Notes under the pieces: model-generated
Database searches by the model: none
What the model saw: the letters and a program-made list of their open reading frames with translations, nothing else
Told to the model about the DNA's origin: nothing
Origin: Streptococcus caballi DSM 19004
GTDB taxonomy: Bacteria > Bacillota > Bacilli > Lactobacillales > Streptococcaceae
Direction of reading: 5' to 3'
NCBI RefSeq assembly: GCF_000379985.1
Contig: NZ_KB904062.1
Coordinates: forward strand, 36,700-100,699
Length of the DNA: 64,000 bases
In this document: positions 46,801 through 55,834 of the stretch, piece by piece
How the letters are laid out: the number at the start of each line of letters is the position of its first letter
Position numbering within the stretch: position 1 is the stretch's first letter
Made by a program: the position numbers and the translations under genes

Positions 46801-48031
46801 AAAATTCCTCAAGTTTCCATTTATTTTTATCAGCGATGTAGCCCGTGATAGTTTCCACTTCTTGATCAAAGGTATAGTTATCCAAAAGCGCTATTTTATT
46901 AAGTTCATAGAGTTTATAGGCTTGGTTCTGGTTTACCTTAATAGAGAAAGGCACAAAAATATCACGGATTTCATCGATAAGTAGTTGACGCAGAAGATTC
47001 CTGCTTGCCCTATCCTTGGCTGAGATACGGACATTTGGAAAAGCTGTCGCAGTCAAATTATCTGTCAAATCCATCTTGTTATAAACCGCTAAACGTGGAA
47101 TATCCAACATGTTCAAGTCTTTGAGAATGTCCAGAACCACCTTCTCATGCTCTGTGTGGTTAGGGTCGGAAGCATCAATGACATGCAAGAGAAGATCTAC
47201 ATGACGACTCTCCTCCAAGGTTGATTTAAAAGCAGCTACCAGCTCCGTTGGCAAATCTTGAATAAAGCCAACCGTATCAGTCAGAGTCACCTGAAACTGA
47301 TGTTGCAGATAAATTTGCTTGGTCGTTGCGTCCAGCGTGGCAAAAAGCTCATTGGCCTCGTATTGGCGATTATCCGTCAGTATATTCATGATGGTTGACT
47401 TACCAGCATTGGTATAGCCAATCAGACCAATCTTAAAAGTATCTGAGTCCACACGTTTTTCACGGATAGTCTGGCGATTTTTTTCAACAATCTTGAGCTG
47501 GCGCTCAATATCGGCGATCTGATTGCGGATGGAACGGCGATTGAGTTCTAGCTGGCTTTCACCTGGTCCGCGTGAGCCAATTCCTCCAGCTTGACGGCTG
47601 AGCATGACTCCCTGACCAACCAAGCGAGGCAGCATGTATTTGAGTTGGGCTAGATGAACTTGCAGCTTACCTTCGTGGCTGCGCGCCCGCATGGCAAAAA
47701 TATCCAAAATTAACTGCATGCGGTCAATGACTTTGACTCCTAGTTCAGCCTCTAAGTTAGAATTTTGCCTGGGAGTCAGACGATTATTGACAATGACTGT
47801 ATCAATCTCATCAGCCTCTACCAAGGCTTTGAGCTCTGCTAATTTCCCAGAGCCAATAAAAGATTTGCTGTCATATTTGTCACGCTTCTGACTGTAAGTG
47901 GCTACCACCTCAGCCCCCGCGGTCTGAGCAAGACTCGCTAGCTCTTCCATAGACATATCGAAATTTTCCGTATCCTGTAGCTCTACACCCAGTAAAATCA
48001 CGCGCTCCTGCGCTATTTTAGTCTCAATCAC
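46793..48031 (-). CDS. hflX: Ribosome-associated GTPase HflX
   Basis: A 412-residue GTPase that splits stalled 70S ribosomes. The N-terminal HflX domain has SFIGSGKLAEL and VIVNNRLTPRQNSNLE, then the glycine-rich GIGSRGPGESQLELNRRSI linker, G1 GYTNAGKST, G3 DTVGFIQDLP and G4 NKMD. The likely start is a GTG at 48031 (M-IETKIAQER) with GAGGTGA upstream; the frame extends open to 48175 but that part is not family-like. Confidence 0.93.
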   Translation of the reverse strand: MIETKIAQERVILLGVELQDTENFDMSMEELASLAQTAGAEVVATYSQKRDKYDSKSFIGSGKLAELKALVEADEIDTVIVNNRLTPRQNSNLEAELGVKVIDRMQLILDIFAMRARSHEGKLQVHLAQLKYMLPRLVGQGVMLSRQAGGIGSRGPGESQLELNRRSIRNQIADIERQLKIVEKNRQTIREKRVDSDTFKIGLIGYTNAGKSTIMNILTDNRQYEANELFATLDATTKQIYLQHQFQVTLTDTVGFIQDLPTELVAAFKSTLEESRHVDLLLHVIDASDPNHTEHEKVVLDILKDLNMLDIPRLAVYNKMDLTDNLTATAFPNVRISAKDRASRNLLRQLLIDEIRDIFVPFSIKVNQNQAYKLYELNKIALLDNYTFDQEVETITGYIADKNKWKLEEFYD

Positions 48032-48316
48032 CGTCTCACCTCTTTCTTCTGCTACAATGAAAATCAATCTAAACAAGGCGACAAAGCGCAGGCCACACTG
48101 GCATATGTAAACTGATAAAAAATACAGAGCCATCAAGCGATGCAAAGGAAAATAGGAAAGCTTATCTTTTGCCACAGCATAGTAGGCCTATTCAGTTATC
48201 ACGATGTCTCTCTTGATTTTCAAAGAATATGGTCATGAAAAAATAGCCCAGCGGACCATTTTGTTATGTTCATTATAGCATAAATTCACTAGAAAATTGA
48301 AAAGATAAGTTAGCAA

Positions 48317-49207
48317 TTATTCTTCCAAAAATGTGGTCACTACCTCTTCAATTTTTTCTTTAAAATCTGGCTGACCAACCATGTAAAAGTCAACAGCCAT
48401 GCGGTTTTTAAACCAAGTCAACTGGCGTTTAGCAAAGCGTCGTGTGTTTTGCTTGAGCTTAGCTACAACCTCTTCAATGGTCTGCTGCCCAGCGAAATAT
48501 GGAAACAATTCCTTGTAACCAATGCCTCGCGCAGCCTGTGCCTGAGGATAATGCTCATAAAGCCACTGGGCTTCAGCCAACAATCCCTCCTCTAGCATGA
48601 CGTCCACTCGTCGGTTGATGCGATCATAAAGCACTGATCGTTCATCGTTTAGGCCAATGAGCAGTGCATCATAATCAGTCTCCACATTTTCGAGTTTATC
48701 GGCAAAACGGTACAATTCTAGTGCCCGCATGGCGCGGCGGCGGTTCAGTTGAGGGATATCAAGTCCCAGCTCGGCTATTTTTCCAAATAAGTCATCATCA
48801 GACAAATCATCCAGCTCCTTACGATAGGCCAACACCTGCTCTTGGTCAACCTCACCACCCAAATGATAGCCTTCCAGCAGGCTTTGCAAGTAAAGTCCAG
48901 TACCGCCAACAATGATGGGCAGCTTGCCACGACTGGTAATGTCAAGGATGGCTGCTTGCGCCTCCTGCACAAAATCGTAAGCCGAATAAGTTTGACAAAC
49001 ATCACGTACATCAATGAGATGATGCACCGCAGCCGCCTGCTCTGCTGGACTAGCCTTGGCTGTCCCAATGTCTAGTTTACGATAAACCTGCTGGCTGTCA
49101 CCACTGATGATTTCGCCGTTAAAATGCTGAGCCAGTTCGATGCCCAGAGCAGTCTTACCCACTGCTGTCGGACCAACCACAGCTAAAAGTTTGATTTTCT
49201 TTGTCAT
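48317..49207 (-). CDS. miaA: tRNA dimethylallyltransferase
   Basis: A 296-residue enzyme that prenylates A37 of tRNAs reading UNN codons. The P-loop [15 protein letters not shown] is at 12-26, followed by [19 protein letters not shown], the [16 protein letters not shown] motif and the [13 protein letters not shown] region near 262. GAGGGA precedes the ATG. hflX begins 286 bp downstream. Confidence 0.96.
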   Translation of the reverse strand: MTKKIKLLAVVGPTAVGKTALGIELAQHFNGEIISGDSQQVYRKLDIGTAKASPAEQAAAVHHLIDVRDVCQTYSAYDFVQEAQAAILDITSRGKLPIIVGGTGLYLQSLLEGYHLGGEVDQEQVLAYRKELDDLSDDDLFGKIAELGLDIPQLNRRRAMRALELYRFADKLENVETDYDALLIGLNDERSVLYDRINRRVDVMLEEGLLAEAQWLYEHYPQAQAARGIGYKELFPYFAGQQTIEEVVAKLKQNTRRFAKRQLTWFKNRMAVDFYMVGQPDFKEKIEEVVTTFLEE

Positions 49208-49367
49208 TTTCCCTCTTTCCTGAATCTTTCTCAGTCCTAGGTCTGATTTTTCCTGTAAACGATATTTTCACTTGCTATTTAGCCTTTTTTTCGTTACCAT
49301 TATTATAACATAAGATGAAGAGACCTCTCATTGGTCGAATTTTACTTCATCCAGAAGGAGAAATATT

Positions 49368-49544
49368 ATGGCTAAAAAATTCGCATTTGTTAAAGGACTC
49401 GCTACTGGTGTTGTTGGTACTGCTGCTGCAGTTGCTGGCGCTGTTTATGCTGTAAAAAAAACAATCATTGACCCAGAAGAAGAAAAAGCAGCTTTCATTC
49501 AAGAAAATCGTAAAAAAGCCGCACGCAAACGCGTATCACACTAA
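49368..49544 (+). CDS. DUF3042-family small protein
   Basis: A 58-residue protein of the DUF3042 family: MAKKFAFVKGLATGVVGT start, a single hydrophobic segment rich in Gly/Ala/Val (about residues 9-28) and a charged tail (EEEKAAFIQENRKKAARKR). AGAAGGAGAAAT precedes the ATG. It is diverged from miaA and followed by a terminator. Function unknown; the sequence predicts a small membrane or membrane-attached protein. Confidence 0.88.
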   Translation: MAKKFAFVKGLATGVVGTAAAVAGAVYAVKKTIIDPEEEKAAFIQENRKKAARKRVSH

Positions 49545-49556
49545 TCACACAGAGAA

Positions 49557-49587
49557 AATTGCCCAGCTTATGCTGAGCGATTTTTTT
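49557..49587. terminator. Bidirectional terminator between DUF3042 gene and TDT transporter
   Basis: GCCCAGC-TTAT-GCTGAGC with ATTTTTTT on the plus side and four T on the minus side; serves both convergent genes. Confidence 0.75.
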
Positions 49588-50509
49588 ACTTATCTGCTTG
49601 CTTGAGATAATTAAGATAGCCACTTAAAACCATGAAGACCACGATAGCCGCAATCAGACACTCAACATTAATCAGAGTTAGCCAGAAGCCTGTCAGACCC
49701 AGCACTTGCACTGATAATTTCAGCGATGTTGCTGAGATAACTAGCGGAAAAGTAAAGGCTGAAAAGCCTGGGCTAAACTTGCGACCCATGAGTTTGGGTA
49801 ATTGAGCTAGAATGAAAAAATAAAGCAGCTGAGACAAAATAATAAGTAACACTAAGAGAGTCTTGTTTGGCGTTTCAAACGTACTAGCATAACCCGCTGT
49901 GATGAGGGACATGGGGGCACAAATGGTCGTCAGATTGGGCTTGGTTGCCTCGTCCAAACCAATTTTGTATCCCTTGTAACAAACGATAGGTAAAACAAGA
50001 AGTGTCGCGACTAGCCCATACCAAAAAACGATTTGACCAAGTAAAAACTGATGGCTAATCGCTGCTGTCAGAGAAGCAACGCCAATTCCCACATAAAGCA
50101 CGGTCCACGATGGAAAGACATTATCCATACTAAAATGCAGCAGATACTTGCGGCAAAAATTGATCATGAAGAGGACAATTCCCACAAAAGATAGCCACCA
50201 AATGGTCTTTGCTAAGATGGTCACCCAAGTCCCAAATGATGCAAACAGCATCACATAGCTGCTAAAAATCATCCCCGTCATGAAAAAGGTGGTGAAAACC
50301 GAGGCAATAAGAGGTTGCGTCAGTTGAGACCTGAAAGATTCGGGATGGCTGATCATCCCCTTTATCAAGAGTCCCCAGAGGAGCATGCCAACGGCTCCCA
50401 AAACATAGCGTAAAAGAGGCGAGTAGGCCTCCAATAAATTTCCCAGAGCAAATAGCCCTAGAACGAGACCCGCCATCACCAGTGGCGGATTTTTTAAATG
50501 TGTTTCCAT
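49586..50509 (-). CDS. TDT-family transporter (TehA/SLAC1-like)
   Basis: A 307-residue membrane protein with about ten hydrophobic helices, of the tellurite-resistance/dicarboxylate transporter family. The start LKNPPLVMAGLVLGLFALGNLL and the later GYASTFETPNKTL and FSPGFSAFTFPLVISATSLK segments match this family's repeating pattern. The members conduct anions, export dicarboxylates or confer tellurite resistance; the substrate here is open. AAAGGA precedes the ATG. Confidence 0.85.
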   Translation of the reverse strand: METHLKNPPLVMAGLVLGLFALGNLLEAYSPLLRYVLGAVGMLLWGLLIKGMISHPESFRSQLTQPLIASVFTTFFMTGMIFSSYVMLFASFGTWVTILAKTIWWLSFVGIVLFMINFCRKYLLHFSMDNVFPSWTVLYVGIGVASLTAAISHQFLLGQIVFWYGLVATLLVLPIVCYKGYKIGLDEATKPNLTTICAPMSLITAGYASTFETPNKTLLVLLIILSQLLYFFILAQLPKLMGRKFSPGFSAFTFPLVISATSLKLSVQVLGLTGFWLTLINVECLIAAIVVFMVLSGYLNYLKQADK

Positions 50510-50565
50510 TGTTAATCCTTTTCTTTTAGTTAGTGAAAGTCTCAGTCACCTGCGGACCGAGCAGA

Positions 50566-50835
50566 TTACGACCATAACGTTACTGATTGAATATCTTCTT
50601 CTAACTTAGGTATCACAGATTTTTGGGTGCCATACATGATATAAATATATTTCCCATTTTCTTCTGCGTATGAATCAGGAATGCCTCTAGTTGTTTTATC
50701 TGTCCCTTCTTGAGAACCTGACGAAACTAATTTTTCAAAATGATATTTTTTTCTAAGACAGGCATCTCCTAAATTCTGAAATCTTCCTCCTTCTAACTCT
50801 TTGATAGCACTCTCTATTTTATTAATCCGACTCAT
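50566..50835 (-). pseudogene. Truncated N-terminal nuclease-like domain of a large defence-type protein
   Basis: The ATG at 50835 starts SRINKIESAIKELEGGRFQNLGDACLRKKY, then GSQEGTDKTTRGIPDSYAEENGKYIYIMYGTQ, ending LEEDIQSVTLWS after 89 residues. This is the head of a PD-(D/E)xK-like domain (Glu in the first helix, PDSY Asp, then Y-IYIMY strand) that I know as the N-terminus of long multidomain proteins, commonly NTPase (STAND/Avs-like) defence or regulatory proteins. Here the rest is absent, with an unrelated tail of about 5 residues. It could be a relic of a lost defence gene. Family recognition is moderate. Confidence 0.6.
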
Positions 50836-50853
50836 AAATATCTCTTTCATCAA

Positions 50854-51061
50854 TCTGTAAAATTATAATTTCCCCCTAAAAACCAATTATCAAAGTGGTT
50901 CAAGTTCAGTTAGAAATCCTAAAGGTACAAGGTTTTTGATAGATTTTCGGCTTTTAAAACGCCACAAAAGTGTAGGTTTGCCGGCGTGCCAAACCACATA
51001 AGGCAGACTGGCTATAAAGCACTGTTTATAAGCGAAACACTATAGCAATCTCACATCACTT
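50854..51061. other. Intergenic region between nuclease fragment and histidinol phosphatase
   Basis: No gene is seen. A TATAAT box on the minus strand near 50865 may have served the truncated gene. A GC-rich patch with GTTTGCCGGCGTGCCAAAC (50977-50995) forms a short inverted repeat. Confidence 0.4.
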
Positions 51062-51796
51062 TTAAATTATCTCACCTTCTCCAATTCCATATTCATCCAA
51101 GATTTCTTGGATTTTATCGAAGGCTAAGCGGAAGTGTTCGAGTTTGTGGCCGTCGGAGCCGATGGAGTATTTGTGGCAGCCTAAGGACTGGACGAGGTCA
51201 AGGGCATAGCGGTAGAGATGCTCGTGGCCATAGAGATACATGGATTTGCTGTTGAGTTCAAAGGCTAGGTCGTGGTCAATCATTTTTTGGAAGATGCGGA
51301 TAAGCTGGGATTCGTAGGTCTTTAATTCATCAACCGTCACATCAAACAAACGAAAACCATAGTCGAAATGCGCTAGTACGTCAGCTTCCACGCGCCCGAT
51401 AGCGTATTCCAGCTTGTCCAGATATTCTTGGATGATGGCGTGCTTGTCCATGTCTGCGACCTCATCATCAAGATAATCATTGACGCCGTTATGGTGGACT
51501 GAGAGCAGTTTCAAGTCATAATCCTTATCGGATAGGAAGTTGAGAATATCAGCCTCACAGGGCTCATAGTAGCCAATTTCAATTCCCTTCTTGATGCGAT
51601 TGTCATACTCGGCATTGAGCTTTGCTATTTCCCGCGAATAAGCCACATAATCGGGCACGTCGTCCTGCTTGGTGTAGGGGTTTGAAAGATCGTAGTGCTC
51701 GGTGGTCACAATGTCGCCGTCGCAAGCCTGCAAGTAAGACACAAAGTCGGCGTCAGAGTCATAGGAAAAATGAGTGTGTAGATGGTTGTCGCGCAT
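51062..51796 (-). CDS. Histidinol-phosphatase (PHP family)
   Basis: A 244-residue PHP-domain phosphatase of the HisK/HisJ type. Metal-binding motifs are DNHLHTHFSYDSD at the N-terminus, TTEHYDLS near residue 31, EIGYYEP, SVHHNG, AHFDYGF and the late SIGSDGHKLEHF. The ATG at 51796 has GGAGGACT in front; a TTG at 51808 is less likely. No histidine operon is nearby, so the gene is isolated, as often in streptococci, and the enzyme may act on other phosphate esters. Confidence 0.88.
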   Translation of the reverse strand: MRDNHLHTHFSYDSDADFVSYLQACDGDIVTTEHYDLSNPYTKQDDVPDYVAYSREIAKLNAEYDNRIKKGIEIGYYEPCEADILNFLSDKDYDLKLLSVHHNGVNDYLDDEVADMDKHAIIQEYLDKLEYAIGRVEADVLAHFDYGFRLFDVTVDELKTYESQLIRIFQKMIDHDLAFELNSKSMYLYGHEHLYRYALDLVQSLGCHKYSIGSDGHKLEHFRLAFDKIQEILDEYGIGEGEII

Positions 51797-52075
51797 ATAG
51801 TCCTCCAAAGTTTTTCTTTCATTTTACCATAAATGCTCTGCTCTGGTGTGGAACGACCTAGGAAAAGCTGTCATTTGGTTTAGATAAATCAGTTAAGCCC
51901 CTGAAAACTCAGTTTCCAGCTTCCCAATGGCTGGCGGCTGACTAAAAATTCGGTTAATTAGCCTTTGACTGGCAGTGAGGGAGCTAAAAAATGACTGAGC
52001 AGGCACAAACACCTTTCTCCAATTCATCAAATGTATTGACAATTATCTAGAACTGTTAGAAAAAGATGCCCCTCA
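51797..52075. other. Intergenic stretch, no gene
   Basis: About 280 bp without open frames of note; it separates the PHP gene from the rexA terminator. Confidence 0.4.
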
Positions 52076-52115
52076 TCAAAAATCTCCCTAGTATTATCTA
52101 AAACTAGGGAGATTC
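52076..52115 (-). terminator. Terminator after rexA
   Basis: AATCTCCCTAGT-TTTAGATAAT-ACTAGGGAGATTTTT on the minus strand, 72 bp after the rexA stop. Confidence 0.85.
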
Positions 52116-52186
52116 TTGAAGTTTCTCAAATTTTAGACTTGACTGCGGAGCTATTGGTCTAGCTTGCTGTCAAAATGACCACTAAG

Positions 52187-55100
52187 TCAATCTGTCACTT
52201 CAACAACTTCCAATTGCTCGCCACCTAGCAGAATCAGATATTTATCCACTTGGGAAATTGCATAGGATTTTTGGAGAGCCTCCGCATAAAGAGCCATTTG
52301 CCCTTGGTAGCGTTGTTTAATATCCTGAGCATTGGTGAATTTGTCGGTCTTATAGTCAAAGAGGATAATGCGGTCTTCTAGCAACAGATAGCCGTCAATA
52401 ATCCCACGTACGACGAACTGCTCCCCACTTTCGGGGTCTTCCTTGAGCATGGCAAAGGGTGCTTCACGGTGAACCTTGTTAGCCTGCTCTTGAATCAATT
52501 GACCTAGTTGGCTGCCTTGGAAAAAAGCCATAATCTTCTCCAACCTAATAGCCTTCTTGACCTCCTCTTCAACAGGAAGCTGATCCAATGCAGCCACGAT
52601 AGCCGCCAAGCTGACAGGCTGGCTGAGGTCCAGACGCTGCATGAGTTCGTGGACAGCAGAGCCCAGCTCGGTAGACGCCACTTTCTTTTTCTTTGAAAAG
52701 TCTGGCAGTGCAAAACTTGTCTTGGTCTGATGGCCCTTCTCCATGATTTCCACGCCCTCTACATCCATGACAGGTTCATAAAGCTTCTTGATTTGACTAG
52801 GTGTCCGTACAGTCGGCAGGTTAATAGCTGCGCGATACTTGTGATTGAGTTTATCGACAGCTTCCAGCATGTCCAGCGCACGCACAATATCAGCAGACTG
52901 ACGATTATCCTTGAGATCATCAGGATGTAAAGCCTTAGCCTTTTTTAGTTGGCCAATCTTATCCTCAGTCAAGTCCCCATCCGTCACAAAGGTCGTCTTG
53001 ATAGACAGAGTTTCTCGACCGAAGGCCTGCTCAATAGCCAAGAACCAGTCTTGGAAGGACAGGTAACGCTCGCGGTCAGCCACAGGCAGGTGCTGCTGCT
53101 CGCGCCTGCCATCATAAGCATCAAGCAACTTGTCCTTGCTGCCCTTACCCACCAGATAGAGTTTCTTTTCTGCCCGTGTCATGGCAACATAGAGCAGACG
53201 CATCTGCTCAGACAAGGTAGCCAAGCGCAACTCTCGTTTATTGAGCTGATAAGGCAGGGTGTTCATGCTCACCTTAACTGTCGGCAGAAGCTGCTCGCCA
53301 AGTTCTTCTTTCATGTCAGCTAGATACTTGATTCCCACCCCATTTTGCCGCGACAAAATGAGGGGTGAGGTCATGTCTTGGATACTGAATTTCTTGTCAA
53401 TATTGAGAATGAAAACATACTTAAATTCTAGCCCCTTGGACTTATGAATGGTCATGAGATTGACGGCATTCTTTGGCAGGGCAACTTCCACGTCAGCTAA
53501 GTCATTTTGATTTTCCAAAATCTTGTCAATCATACGGATAAAGCGTGCTAAACCTTTGAACCCAGTCTTTTCAAAATTATTGGCACGCAGGGCTAGGGCA
53601 TAGAGATTGGCTTGCCTTTGTTCAGCCTTGGGCAATCCACCCACATAATCATAGTAGAACTTGTCATTGTAAATCTTCCAAATCAGATCATAAAGCGCAT
53701 GCCATTTTGCAAAATCGCGCCAAGACAGGAAGGTATCAAAGAAAGCCTCAAGTTTGGCGGTCAAGGTTGGCGTCATCAAGTCTGCCTGCTGCCCCTTGCC
53801 AGACCTAGCATTCTGCATTTTTTCATAGAGATTCTGCTGATGGCGGTCAGGACGGCTTTGCAGAGCCAGCCGAGCTAGGTCATCCTCATCAAAGGCAAAC
53901 ATAGGCGAACGCAGGAGAGCCACCAAGGCGTAGTCATTGAGAGGATTGTCAATAGCTCGCAGGGTGTCCAGCATGACCATGACCTCAACCGACTTGAGGT
54001 AGTTCTGCTCACCACCGTCTGTCACCAGCGGAATGCCATAGAGGTCAAAGGTCTGCAAAATGCCATCATTGCGGGTGCGAGAGGAGACCAAGAGCGTGAT
54101 ATCTTCAAACTTAACGCCTTCTTCATTGTGAAGGCGGATGATTTCCTTAGCAACCAGCTTGACCTCCCCCAGACTGATGGGTTCAGCTCCGTCTTCTAGA
54201 TTGAAATCCGAATCGCCCTGATTATCTTGGCTGTCGTAAATGAGGAGTTGGGTCTCATTTTCAGGATGGGCTTCTTTTTGCTTAGGGCTACCAGCTACCA
54301 AACGATGGGTGTCATCGTAGAGAATTTCTCCGACAGCTTCATCCATCAGATGACTGAAAACACTATTGGTGCTGTCCAGCACTTCTGACTGACTACGGAA
54401 ATTTTCCTTGAGCAAGATAAGCTTGCCATGGTCAGGGTGTTCTTGGAAATCCTTGAATTTAGCATTAAAAATCTGCGGATCTGCCTGACGAAAACGGTAA
54501 ATAGACTGCTTAATATCCCCCACCATAAAGCGATTATGACCGTTGGAGAGCAGCTCCAGCATGCGCTCCTGAGTATGGTTATTATCCTGATACTCATCCA
54601 CCATGACCTCATAGTACTTGTCTTGGTAAAGCTGCCTGATGTCAGGGTTTTCCTCCAAAATCTCAATGGCAAAGTGGGCGATATCTGAAAATTCAAAGGC
54701 ATTTTCCTGCATCTTGGCCTGCAAATATTGCGCCGAGAAATCTAACATGAAAGCTTGCAAGGTTTCCAAAAGCGGCAAACTTTGCCCCTGATAGTTGAAA
54801 ATGGTTTCCAGATGCCTGAGTCCTGCTAGACGTCCATGCAAGCTGCGGAAAACAGGGTATCTGACACCTGCCACCGTCACATCATTACCAGAAGGTATTA
54901 AGTCTGCTACTTCTCCTGCCAAACGCCCCAAGCCTTGGCGCCCATAAAGGCTGTCAAAATGCAATGCCCAATCGTGCAGTTTATCAATCATGTTGAGGTG
55001 CTTTTTATAAGCAGCAGTCGGTGTCCCTTTGGCCGTGACCTGCTTGTAATCCTCTAAATCCGTCACGTCTTGCAAGGCATCAGCTGTGTCGTGCAGACAG

Positions 55101-55834
55101 GTCAGAAAGTCTGACACTTCTTGGTCAGGAATGGCTGAAAAATCCGTGTAGGTCTGAGCGCCACGCAAAAAAGTCTCTTGCAGCCAGCGTTTAGGGCTGT
55201 CTGTCGCCTGACTAAAATCATAAATCTTATAAACCAAACTGCGGAAATTGCTGCTATCCTTGCGATTGCCCGCGAAGTTCTTGACTAGTTTTGTAAAAAT
55301 GGCAGAGCTAGGTCCAATCATGTAATCAGCAAACAAGTCCGCAAAGACATCGTTTTTTAGAATATCCTGCTCACTCTTGTCCTGCATAATCCGAAAACTT
55401 GGTGAGATACCTAGCGTATAGCCATATTGATTGACCAGTTTCTGCGTGAAGGCATCCATGGTACCGATATCGGCTAGGGGGATTGCCACTAATTGCTCGG
55501 TCAAAAATTGCTTGACCTCCTTGCTGCTGGCTTCCTGCTGAGCATGGCTAATTTGCTTTTCCAAACGTTCTTTCAGCTCACCAGCCGCCTTGACCGTAAA
55601 AGTGGAGATGAACAGGCGGTCGAGACTGACACCACGCATCACCATATCTAAGATACGCTCAACCATGACAAAGGTTTTTCCCGAACCAGCAGAGGCAGAG
55701 ACCAAAATATTATTACCTTGGCTGTAGATGGCTTCGATCTGCTCGGGTGTGCGTTTCTGTGCCTTGTCAGACTGAGCTTCTGCTACTTGCAGCTCTGCTA
55801 TCTCCTCAGCCGTCAAAAAAGGCTTAAAGGTCAT
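52187..55834 (-). CDS. rexA: ATP-dependent helicase/nuclease subunit A (RexA/AddA)
   Basis: A 1215-residue UvrD-like helicase with a C-terminal nuclease, one half of RexAB, the streptococcal RecBCD/AddAB equivalent for double-strand break repair. Walker A is SASAGSGKTFVMVER near 45-59, VDEYQDNNHTQ is the Walker B/DExQ motif near 408, and LLYVAMTRAEKKLYLVG is helicase motif VI. The nuclease site is in LFDYKTDKF near the C-terminus with an upstream VRGIIDGYL Asp. The start at 55834 (MTFKPFLTAEE) lies inside the end of rexB and has GAGG upstream. Confidence 0.96.
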   Translation of the reverse strand: MTFKPFLTAEEIAELQVAEAQSDKAQKRTPEQIEAIYSQGNNILVSASAGSGKTFVMVERILDMVMRGVSLDRLFISTFTVKAAGELKERLEKQISHAQQEASSKEVKQFLTEQLVAIPLADIGTMDAFTQKLVNQYGYTLGISPSFRIMQDKSEQDILKNDVFADLFADYMIGPSSAIFTKLVKNFAGNRKDSSNFRSLVYKIYDFSQATDSPKRWLQETFLRGAQTYTDFSAIPDQEVSDFLTCLHDTADALQDVTDLEDYKQVTAKGTPTAAYKKHLNMIDKLHDWALHFDSLYGRQGLGRLAGEVADLIPSGNDVTVAGVRYPVFRSLHGRLAGLRHLETIFNYQGQSLPLLETLQAFMLDFSAQYLQAKMQENAFEFSDIAHFAIEILEENPDIRQLYQDKYYEVMVDEYQDNNHTQERMLELLSNGHNRFMVGDIKQSIYRFRQADPQIFNAKFKDFQEHPDHGKLILLKENFRSQSEVLDSTNSVFSHLMDEAVGEILYDDTHRLVAGSPKQKEAHPENETQLLIYDSQDNQGDSDFNLEDGAEPISLGEVKLVAKEIIRLHNEEGVKFEDITLLVSSRTRNDGILQTFDLYGIPLVTDGGEQNYLKSVEVMVMLDTLRAIDNPLNDYALVALLRSPMFAFDEDDLARLALQSRPDRHQQNLYEKMQNARSGKGQQADLMTPTLTAKLEAFFDTFLSWRDFAKWHALYDLIWKIYNDKFYYDYVGGLPKAEQRQANLYALALRANNFEKTGFKGLARFIRMIDKILENQNDLADVEVALPKNAVNLMTIHKSKGLEFKYVFILNIDKKFSIQDMTSPLILSRQNGVGIKYLADMKEELGEQLLPTVKVSMNTLPYQLNKRELRLATLSEQMRLLYVAMTRAEKKLYLVGKGSKDKLLDAYDGRREQQHLPVADRERYLSFQDWFLAIEQAFGRETLSIKTTFVTDGDLTEDKIGQLKKAKALHPDDLKDNRQSADIVRALDMLEAVDKLNHKYRAAINLPTVRTPSQIKKLYEPVMDVEGVEIMEKGHQTKTSFALPDFSKKKKVASTELGSAVHELMQRLDLSQPVSLAAIVAALDQLPVEEEVKKAIRLEKIMAFFQGSQLGQLIQEQANKVHREAPFAMLKEDPESGEQFVVRGIIDGYLLLEDRIILFDYKTDKFTNAQDIKQRYQGQMALYAEALQKSYAISQVDKYLILLGGEQLEVVEVTD

